Shown piece by piece: positions 56,898-64,000 of a stretch of 64,000 nucleotides of DNA. The notes below the pieces were generated by a model. It was not told the DNA's origin and did no database searches. It saw only the letters and a list, made by a program, of their open reading frames with translations. The translations under genes and the position numbers were made by a program. The first letter of the stretch is position 1. Each line of letters opens with the position of its first letter. Source of the stretch: Alistipes sp. (GTDB taxonomy: Bacteria > Bacteroidota > Bacteroidia > Bacteroidales > Rikenellaceae); contig JAJQED010000017.1 of the NCBI GenBank assembly GCA_021201825.1, positions 1 to 64,000 on the forward strand, written 5' to 3'.

Positions 56898-57779
56898 ATG
56901 GACAGACGAGATTTTCTTAAAAAAAGTGCGTTGGCTGCCGCAGGTGCGGTTGCCGGCGGCTCGGTATTGTCATCCCTGCTCGGTCTGGGTGGCTGTACCG
57001 AGAAAGGCCGCCCGGTGAAGCGCATCGGCCTGCAGCTTTACTCCCTCAGGGAAGCTATGGGTACCGACCCCGAGGGGACACTCAAACTTATTTCCGAAAT
57101 GGGGTATAACGAGCTGGAAACGGCTTCGTACCGCGACGGCAAATTCTACGGGTACGACCCGAAAGAATTCCGCAAGATCGCGGCAGACCTGGGGATGAGC
57201 GTTTCGAGCGCGCACCTCGGCCGGGGGTACAACCCGGACGAAGAGGAGCAGATCATGGCATGGTGGGACCAGGCCCTGGACGCACAGGCGGAAGTTGGAG
57301 CGAGGTACACGATCGTACCGGGCATCGGACTGGGAGAGACCCTGGACGATGTTAAATTGATAGCCGATTATTTCAACCGTATCGGTGAAATGGCCAACCA
57401 AAGGGACCAGATGTTCGGTTTCCATAACCACAGCGGCGAGTTCCAGGAGCGGGACGGCCACGTGATCATGGACTACCTGATCGAGAACACCGACCCGGAC
57501 AAGGTGAATTACCAGCTGGACGTTTACTGGGCGAATATGGGCAACCATGACCCGGTAGCCTATATCAACAAGTATGCGGGCAGGTTCCCTACCCTGCATA
57601 TCAAGGACCAGTCCATTATCGGCGAGAGCGGCGACCTGGATTTCGAGGCCATATTCAAAGCGGGATATGCACAGGGCATGAAAGATTTCTATGTGGAAGT
57701 CGAGGAATATACCCTGCCTCCCGAAATCTGTGTGCAGAAGAGCTACGACTACCTGTACAACGCCGACTTTGTTAAATAA
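56898..57779 (+). CDS. Tat-exported sugar phosphate isomerase/epimerase-like TIM barrel protein
   Basis: MDRRDFLKKSALAAAGAVAGG; RIGLQLYSLREAMGTDPEGTLKLISEMGYNELE; FGFHNHSGEFQ. Confidence 0.92.
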   Translation: MDRRDFLKKSALAAAGAVAGGSVLSSLLGLGGCTEKGRPVKRIGLQLYSLREAMGTDPEGTLKLISEMGYNELETASYRDGKFYGYDPKEFRKIAADLGMSVSSAHLGRGYNPDEEEQIMAWWDQALDAQAEVGARYTIVPGIGLGETLDDVKLIADYFNRIGEMANQRDQMFGFHNHSGEFQERDGHVIMDYLIENTDPDKVNYQLDVYWANMGNHDPVAYINKYAGRFPTLHIKDQSIIGESGDLDFEAIFKAGYAQGMKDFYVEVEEYTLPPEICVQKSYDYLYNADFVK

Positions 57780-57812
57780 AACGAACCTAAAACTTAAAAA
57801 ATCGAATATACC

Positions 57813-59291
57813 ATGTCAGGTAAAAAAATATCAAGGAGGGAATTTCTTACTCGGGGTGCGGCGGGCCTTGCCGCTTTCACTGTGGTTCCGAGTTCGGTGC
57901 TCGGCAAGGCGGCGGGACAGACCGCCCCGTCGGATAAGCTTAATATCGCCGGTGTAGGTGTCGGCGGCCGTGGCGGCGCCGTTATACGTGCTATGGAGAG
58001 CCAGAACATCGTCGGCCTTTGCGACGTTGACTGGAAATATTCCAAAGGGCTTTTCGACCGTTACCCGGATGCCAAGAAATACTGGGACTACCGCAAGATG
58101 TTCGACGAAATTGGTAAATCCATCGATGCAGTGGTTGTCGGCACGGCGGACCATACCCACGCTATCGTTTCGGCCGACGCCATGACGATGGGTAAACACG
58201 TATATTGCGAAAAACCGCTCACGCACAGCGTTTACGAATCCCGCCTGCTCACCAAACTCGCCGCAAAACACCAGGTGGCAACCCAAATGGGTAACCAGGG
58301 TGCTTCCGGCGAAGGGGTACGCAAAGTTTGCGACTGGATATGGAACGGCGAGATCGGAGAGGTTACTAAAGTGGAAGCGTTCACCGACCGCCCCATCTGG
58401 CCGCAGGGCCTTATGCGTCCCGAAAAAGTGGACCCCATTCCCGATACTCTCGACTGGGACCTGTTTATCGGTCCGGCCCCGATGAGGCCTTTCAACCATA
58501 TCTACTCCCCGTGGAACTGGCGCGGATGGTGGGACTTCGGGACCGGCGCGCTCGGCGATATGGCCTGCCATATCCTGCACCCGGTATTCAAAGGCCTGGC
58601 ACTGGGATACCCGACCAAGGCCCAGGGAAGCTCGACCCCGCTGCTGACCGAATGCGCCCCGAACGCCCAGATGGTAAAACTGACGTTCCCCGCACGCGGC
58701 AAAAAATACAGCGTGAAACTTCCCGAGGTGGACGTTTACTGGTATGACGGCGGGCTGCAGCCCCCGCGTCCGGCAGGGGTGCCCGACGGCAAGAACCTGA
58801 ACGATCAGGGCGGCGGCGTTATATTCCATGGCACGAAAGACACGCTTATTTGCGGTTGCTACGGCGTTAACCCGTGGCTGGTTTCGGGACGCAATCCCAA
58901 GGTTCCCGAACGTACCCGCGAAGTGCCGGATGACAATCACTACCTCGATTTCGTACGTGCATGTAAAGAGAGCCCAGAGAACCGTGTCCTCACGGCTTCG
59001 GACTTCTCGGAAGCAGGTCCGTTCAACGAAATGGTTGTAATGGGTGTGCTGGCCGTACGCCTGCAGGGCCTGAACAAGACCCTCGAATGGGACGGCGAGA
59101 ACATGCAGTTCACCAACATCAGCGACACCGACGAGCTGAGGATAATGATCGAGGACGGCTTCAGCATCAAGGACGGCCACCCGACTTTCAACAAGGTATG
59201 GACCGAGCCGTTCAACGCCAAGCAGTTCGCCAACGAGCTGATCAAGCACAACTACAGGGAAGGCTGGAAACTGGCCGATATGCCTAAATAG
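57813..59291 (+). CDS. Tat-exported Gfo/Idh/MocA family oxidoreductase
   Basis: ISRREFLTRGAAGLAAFTVVPSSVLG; NIAGVGVGGRGGAVI, HVYCEKPLTHSVYESRLLT. Confidence 0.93.
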   Translation: MSGKKISRREFLTRGAAGLAAFTVVPSSVLGKAAGQTAPSDKLNIAGVGVGGRGGAVIRAMESQNIVGLCDVDWKYSKGLFDRYPDAKKYWDYRKMFDEIGKSIDAVVVGTADHTHAIVSADAMTMGKHVYCEKPLTHSVYESRLLTKLAAKHQVATQMGNQGASGEGVRKVCDWIWNGEIGEVTKVEAFTDRPIWPQGLMRPEKVDPIPDTLDWDLFIGPAPMRPFNHIYSPWNWRGWWDFGTGALGDMACHILHPVFKGLALGYPTKAQGSSTPLLTECAPNAQMVKLTFPARGKKYSVKLPEVDVYWYDGGLQPPRPAGVPDGKNLNDQGGGVIFHGTKDTLICGCYGVNPWLVSGRNPKVPERTREVPDDNHYLDFVRACKESPENRVLTASDFSEAGPFNEMVVMGVLAVRLQGLNKTLEWDGENMQFTNISDTDELRIMIEDGFSIKDGHPTFNKVWTEPFNAKQFANELIKHNYREGWKLADMPK

Positions 59292-59384
59292 AACGAACGG
59301 GTTTCCGGTTGCGGCCGCCACGGCCGCAACCGGGCATACCGCGTAACCTTATAACTATAACAATTATAAAAACCATATTTATTT

Positions 59385-60173
59385 ATGAAAAGAACATTTC
59401 GCATTTTAGGACTGGCCACCGCATCGGTTGCGATGGTTGCCTGCCTGGGCAGGAGCGGTAATTCGGGTGCTTCGGGCGACGCGGTTGCCGACGTTGTGGA
59501 AGACGACGAAAACGTTGTGGTCCTTTTCGACGGCTCTTCGCTGGACGGATGGCGCGGCTACAACCGGGAAGATATCCCCGGACGGTGGACTATCGAAGAC
59601 GGTGCGTTGAAATTCAACGGATCGGGCGGTGGTGAAGCCCAGAGCAACGACGGCGGCGACATTATTTTCGACCGGAAATTCAAGAATTTCGAGCTTACTT
59701 TCGACTGGAAAATTTCCAAAGGGGGTAACTCCGGCGTATTCTTCTACGCCCAGGAGATCCCGGGCCAGCCGATCTATATTTCGGCTCCAGAATACCAGAT
59801 ACTGGACAACGAGAACCACCCGGATGCAAGGCTGGGGGTGAACGGCAACCGTAAATCAGCTTCGCTGTATGACATGATCCCTGCCGATCCGCAGAACGCC
59901 AAACCTTACGGCGAATGGAATACCGGCGGCATCATGGTTTACAAAGGCACTGTAGTTCACTATCAGAACGGCGAACCGGTTGTGGAATACCACCTTTGGA
60001 CCGACCAGTGGAGGGAACTTATCGACAACAGTAAGTTCAGCCAGGAAAAATGGCCTCTCGCATACGAACTGCTGGTCAACCTCGGCGGTGACGAACGCGA
60101 GGGTTATATCGGCTTCCAGGACCATGGTGACGACGTGTGGTTCAAAAACATCAAAGTTAAGATCCTCGACTAA
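59385..60173 (+). CDS. DUF1080 (3-keto-disaccharide hydrolase-like) lipoprotein
   Basis: VVLFDGSSLDGWRGYNREDIPGRWTIEDGALKF...GNSGVFFYAQEIPGQPIYISAPEYQILDNENHPDARLG. Confidence 0.93.
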   Translation: MKRTFRILGLATASVAMVACLGRSGNSGASGDAVADVVEDDENVVVLFDGSSLDGWRGYNREDIPGRWTIEDGALKFNGSGGGEAQSNDGGDIIFDRKFKNFELTFDWKISKGGNSGVFFYAQEIPGQPIYISAPEYQILDNENHPDARLGVNGNRKSASLYDMIPADPQNAKPYGEWNTGGIMVYKGTVVHYQNGEPVVEYHLWTDQWRELIDNSKFSQEKWPLAYELLVNLGGDEREGYIGFQDHGDDVWFKNIKVKILD

Positions 60174-60188
60174 CCGTTTAGCGGTTAC

Positions 60189-60227
60189 AAATAAACCCTC
60201 CGGCAAAAGTCGGAGGGTTTATTTTTG
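60189..60227 (+). terminator. Intrinsic terminator after the DUF1080 gene
   Basis: AAATAAACCCTCCG-gcaaaagt-CGGAGGGTTTATTTTT. Confidence 0.88.
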
Positions 60228-60288
60228 GGATGTATGGAAATTATATGACAGGTTATTTTTACCTTCCGGGACGAAAAATTTTCAGGGG

Positions 60289-60858
60289 ATGGCATCGGGA
60301 ATATTAGTGAACCCTTTCAAAAAGATTTCAGGTTTTCGGGCCCTGCTGGTGGGCATGGCGTTTGTCACGGCTACGGCGGTAACCGGTTATTTATGCGGGA
60401 CGGTGTTTGCAGGAAGTTTCCAGGTCAGGTTCATTACGGGGATTACTTTACCGGCCGCCCTCTTATGTCATTTCGGGAGCATTGCCGTTTTGATCTCAAT
60501 CGGGTATACCGTTGCTTTAATTTTGGATAAAAAAATACGGTTCACCGGCCTGGTCGGTGCCATGGCACTATCGCGGTACCCGTATTTACTGGCGGTAACA
60601 CCCGGATTTTTCATACATTCCCGTGAAACGGCGGCGGACGGGAGCATTTTCGAAGCGGCTTTTGATATCGGCCGGATCAGCATGATCATCCTGGCAGGGA
60701 TAATTATGATGGCCGCAGCCTTGTTTGCAACTTACCTTTTGTTCCGGGGATACCGCTACACGACCGGACTAAAAGGCTCCCGGTTGGTTTTCTCATTTGC
60801 CGTTATACTCGTGGCGTCCGAGGTTGTGTGCCGGGTACTGGGAATGGCCGTAATTTAA
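60289..60858 (+). CDS. YIP1-family-like multi-pass membrane protein
   Basis: Start ATG 60289 (MASGILVNPFKKISGFRALLVG), several hydrophobic segments, LVGAMALSRYPYLLAV. Confidence 0.55.
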   Translation: MASGILVNPFKKISGFRALLVGMAFVTATAVTGYLCGTVFAGSFQVRFITGITLPAALLCHFGSIAVLISIGYTVALILDKKIRFTGLVGAMALSRYPYLLAVTPGFFIHSRETAADGSIFEAAFDIGRISMIILAGIIMMAAALFATYLLFRGYRYTTGLKGSRLVFSFAVILVASEVVCRVLGMAVI

Positions 60859-60874
60859 ATCCCTGACAGCCACT

Positions 60875-61645
60875 TCATTCCTGTTTTTCGGTCAGGAACT
60901 TCCAGAAACGCCGTGGCATATGTTGACGCTGGAGGCGGGGGTTGAGCCGCTCTTTGATGGAAAGGGCTTTAAAATAATTCTTCCAAAGAGTTTGGAACAG
61001 CTGTTCGTCCTCGGCCATAAGGCGGGGATCGAGTTTGCCGTCCAAGAGGTGGCCGTCGTCCTCGAGTGTTACCTCGGTGGCATTTTTAAGGTCGTAATAA
61101 TAGCCGTACCGGCGTTTGACATCGTAGATCAGCCACTTTTGGTTCGAAAACCTGCCCGTGAAATATGCTATGGCAAGCGGCAGGGCGTTATACTCCGGCG
61201 AAACGGGGGCGAAAAAAGAATCGTCGCCCGCTTTCTGGAACCGGACGAACTGGCGCAGGAATTCCCCCTCGCGGCTCACCTTATGGGCAAGTTTTCGGAC
61301 CTCGAAAACACATTCGTCCGCAAGGTTATAGGCATAACCGTCGGGCGAATCGAAGATACGGCAAATGTACCGGAACAATAGCATATCGCTTCCCGGCTGT
61401 TCCGAGAGCCATACATGCAATATCATATTCCGGGGTTTCTTCGGCACTTTCTTTTCGATCCCTTTCCAGACGCGGGTAGATTTCGTCCTGTCGGTAACAA
61501 CATCATGGACCTCATCGGCGAACAAGGGAACCGGCTCGCCGTGGGCCAGTAGCTCCCCGGGGACCGTCTTTCGGAAATAGGCGTCGAATACCGCCGTCAA
61601 CAGCCCCTCGAATGTCTTATCGTACCTGAAAACAATCATGGTCAT
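60875..61645 (-). CDS. TIGR03915 family putative DNA metabolism protein (DUF4130)
   Basis: VFRYDKTFEGLLTAVFDAY start and NPRLQRQHMPRRFWKFLTE end; 4-nt overlap with radical SAM partner. Confidence 0.88.
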   Translation of the reverse strand: MTMIVFRYDKTFEGLLTAVFDAYFRKTVPGELLAHGEPVPLFADEVHDVVTDRTKSTRVWKGIEKKVPKKPRNMILHVWLSEQPGSDMLLFRYICRIFDSPDGYAYNLADECVFEVRKLAHKVSREGEFLRQFVRFQKAGDDSFFAPVSPEYNALPLAIAYFTGRFSNQKWLIYDVKRRYGYYYDLKNATEVTLEDDGHLLDGKLDPRLMAEDEQLFQTLWKNYFKALSIKERLNPRLQRQHMPRRFWKFLTEKQE

Positions 61646-62907
61646 TCGGGAAAGACCAGTACCGCCTGCGATTCGTCGAAACCGCGACGGGGTTTCTTGC
61701 GGGTAAGTTCACGCCGTACGAATTCGGGGTGAACCTCGTTGATACTCGTGGACGTAAGCTCGCCACAGGTGATGAAATACTGGGCTTTTTTCATCACGAC
61801 CCCCAGCTTCTTCAGGGTGGAGGAAGTGATACGTGAAAAGCGCCTCGACGAAACGATGATCTTCGCCGACTTGACCCCGATGCCGGGAACGCGCAGAATG
61901 AGTTCATAATCGGCCCGGTTCAGGTCCACGGGGAAAGCCTCGGGATGCCGCAGGGCCCAGGCCAGTTTGGGGTCTATCTCCAGGTCGAGGTGGGGAAAGG
62001 AGTCGTCCACGATCTCGTCCGACCGGAAGCCGTAGAACCGCATAAGCCAGTCGGCCTGGTAGAGCCGGTTCTCCCGCACCAACGGGGCCTGTTTGAGGGC
62101 CGGCAGCCTGTGATCGTACTGGTTGACCGGTATAAACCCGGAGTAGTAAACCCGTTTCATCGACGGGCGGGTATATAGGGCGCTCGAAAGGCTCAGGATA
62201 TCTTTGTCCGTCTCGTCCGTAGCCCCGACGATCATCTGGGTACTCTGCCCGGCCGGGGCGAAACGCGGCGCATGGCGAGAGCGGCGGCGCTCCTCCACGC
62301 TTTCGAGCACCCCCTGCTGGATGAACTTCATTGGCTGATAGACACTGATATGGTCTTTCTCGGGGGCAAGGAGCTTAAGGTTCTGTTCGGTCGGGATCTC
62401 GATGTTGACACTCAGGCGGTCGGCATACAACCCGGCTTCGTTGACCAACTCCCGGCTGGCCCCGGGAATGCTTTTCATATGGATATACCCGTGATAGCGG
62501 TGGACCGTGCGCAGTTCTTTCACGACCCGCACCATCCGCTCCATCGTATAATCCGGGTCCCGGATCACCCCTGAACTGAGGAACAGCCCCTCTATATAGT
62601 TGCGGCGGTAGAACTCAATGGTCAGCGTCACCAGCTCCTGCACCGTGAACGTGGCGCGCGGCAGGTCGTTGCTCCGGCGGTTTATGCAATAGGCACAGTC
62701 GTAAATGCAGTGGTTCGTGAGCATTATCTTCAGTAGTGAAACACAGCGGCCGTCCTCCGTAAAACTGTGGCAGATTCCCGAGGCGCGCGAACTGCCAAGT
62801 TCGCCCGGCTTGCCCCGACGTGCGGACCCGCTCGATGCACATGACACGTCGTATTTGGCCGACTCGGCCAGCACGGTGAGTTTTTCGAGTATACGGTCTT
62901 TTAACAC
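61642..62907 (-). CDS. TIGR03916 family putative DNA modification/repair radical SAM protein
   Basis: LLKIMLTNHCIYDCAYCINRRSND (CxxxCxxC), C-terminal helix-hairpin-helix LRVPGIGVKSAKIIVSSRR. Confidence 0.9.
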   Translation of the reverse strand: MLKDRILEKLTVLAESAKYDVSCASSGSARRGKPGELGSSRASGICHSFTEDGRCVSLLKIMLTNHCIYDCAYCINRRSNDLPRATFTVQELVTLTIEFYRRNYIEGLFLSSGVIRDPDYTMERMVRVVKELRTVHRYHGYIHMKSIPGASRELVNEAGLYADRLSVNIEIPTEQNLKLLAPEKDHISVYQPMKFIQQGVLESVEERRRSRHAPRFAPAGQSTQMIVGATDETDKDILSLSSALYTRPSMKRVYYSGFIPVNQYDHRLPALKQAPLVRENRLYQADWLMRFYGFRSDEIVDDSFPHLDLEIDPKLAWALRHPEAFPVDLNRADYELILRVPGIGVKSAKIIVSSRRFSRITSSTLKKLGVVMKKAQYFITCGELTSTSINEVHPEFVRRELTRKKPRRGFDESQAVLVFPE

Positions 62908-62996
62908 AGCTTCGGAATAATGCGGGACTACCCGGCAAAGTTACGGAAATTTCATGCCGCAACCACCGGGAAGATGTCAGTAAAAACTGGCTTTGA

Positions 62997-64000
62997 TTAT
63001 CTGTTTAAAATATGGGCATTTATAGTCCGGACGGCGCCGTCGAACGAACGGTCGCGGTAGACTTCGAGCCCGGCTTTCTGCAGACGGGCATGTCCCTCGC
63101 AAAGGGCCAGGTAGGCAGGTTCGGCCAGGCCGTAAACCACTTTGGCAAAGCCCTTAATGATCAATAGGTCTGCACATGAAAGCGGTTTGGATCTACGATG
63201 GGTGCACGGCTCCATCGAGCTATAGATAGTGGAACCGGCCAGGCCCACCCCGGCTGCCTCGGCCTTGGCGATGGCCGCCTCCTCGGCATGGTCCGCCGGG
63301 CCCGTTTCATGGGTAAAACCTTGGAAAACCGCACCGTCGGGAGTCACTACAACAGCGCCGACACGGTAAGCCGTATCGCACGGGGGTGACTGGCGGCTGG
63401 CTTCCACGGCCAATTTCAGGAATTCGGCGTCTTTTTCGCACACTGCCGGCGGCACCATATACATCACGGAGGTATTACCCAGTTTAATACTGTCCCGCAG
63501 TACAAGCCGGTTGTCCTTGTTCCACGGGTACTGTCCGTCAGGGACAAACCGGGGAGCGCGGCCGTCTCCCACGAAAAAAGGCGCTGTGGCAAGACGCAGG
63601 CAATCGAAATTACCGGACTTCATATACATACCCAGCACGGAGCTACCCCCCTCGACCAAAAGGACTCTCACCCCAAACGATCCGAGCGTGTCGGAAATGA
63701 TCTCCGGGTCTATGTGCGGGACCGTAATCACCTCGGCCATCCGCTGAATTTCCCTTATCCGCTCCACGGGGGTAGACCGTTCACAGAATACTAATTTGCG
63801 GCCGTTGCCCCGGGTAAAGAAACCGCTCTCGAGGTTCAAATTACCGGACCGGGTAACGGTGACCTTTAACGGTTCCGGTTCCATCCCCGTCTGTGAGCGC
63901 TGCCGGCGGATTTCCGGGTCTTTAATAACGAGTGACGGGTCGTCGGCCCGCACCGTCCCTGCGCCTACAAGGATAGCATCGCAACGGGTCCTGAGAGCCA
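62997..64000 (-). CDS. RibD-type riboflavin biosynthesis protein with reductase domain preceding deaminase domain (5' end beyond window)
   Basis: TRCDAILVGAGTVRADDPSLV ... VLLVEGGSSVLG reductase part, then GAVVVTPDG...HAEEAAIAKA...SSMEPCTHRRSKPLSCADLL deaminase part; frame stays open to window end. Confidence 0.82.
   Translation of the reverse strand, partial: ALRTRCDAILVGAGTVRADDPSLVIKDPEIRRQRSQTGMEPEPLKVTVTRSGNLNLESGFFTRGNGRKLVFCERSTPVERIREIQRMAEVITVPHIDPEIISDTLGSFGVRVLLVEGGSSVLGMYMKSGNFDCLRLATAPFFVGDGRAPRFVPDGQYPWNKDNRLVLRDSIKLGNTSVMYMVPPAVCEKDAEFLKLAVEASRQSPPCDTAYRVGAVVVTPDGAVFQGFTHETGPADHAEEAAIAKAEAAGVGLAGSTIYSSMEPCTHRRSKPLSCADLLIIKGFAKVVYGLAEPAYLALCEGHARLQKAGLEVYRDRSFDGAVRTINAHILNR

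Noticed and set aside
57831-59321. 496-aa minus-strand ORF opposite the Gfo/Idh/MocA gene
   Set aside because: Shadow ORF with no recognisable motifs; the sense gene is clear.
1-64000. CRISPR arrays, transposases, integrases, phage genes
   Set aside because: No regularly spaced direct repeats and no recognisable mobile-element proteins were seen in either strand.

Overview
The window is a Bacteroidota chromosomal segment. The TAnnTTTG-type -7 promoter motifs, FimA/Mfa fimbriae, a TonB receptor, a FeoA-FeoB fusion and DUF5683 all fit; a Rikenellaceae/Alistipes-like source is only an inference. Most of it is ordinary core genome: nusB, mnmE, parAB, argF, ppk1/ppx, surA, an OstA-like gene, feoAB, ribD and a tRNA-Gln. 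Accessory modules are a three-gene fimbrial operon, a TonB receptor with a surface beta-helix lipoprotein, a NapH-NapG-like polyferredoxin fusion with an exported ferredoxin/aldo-keto reductase, a TetR-TolC-HlyD-ABC efflux operon, a DUF1080/Gfo-Idh-MocA/TIM-barrel sugar oxidation cluster, and a TIGR03915/TIGR03916-type radical SAM DNA repair pair. No CRISPR array, phage, integrase or transposase was seen. The least expected signals are: (1) an AbgT-family transporter gene (20665-21639, minus) whose middle holds a short segment coding for the missing AbgT helix on the OPPOSITE strand, i.e. an internal inversion plus deletions that keeps the ORF open; (2) an unannotated structured ncRNA candidate at about 21760-21929 with its own promoter and terminator; (3) a frameshifted radical SAM gene next to a GT1-like glycosyltransferase and a 29-aa membrane microprotein absent from the ORF track; (4) an internal twin-arginine motif in a NapH/NapG-like fusion; (5) a decayed DUF1080 remnant beside a Gfo/Idh/MocA gene, with an intact version of the same pair 20 kb away; (6) a RibD-type protein with reductase and deaminase domains in swapped order. 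No wholly new multi-gene system can be established from sequence alone.
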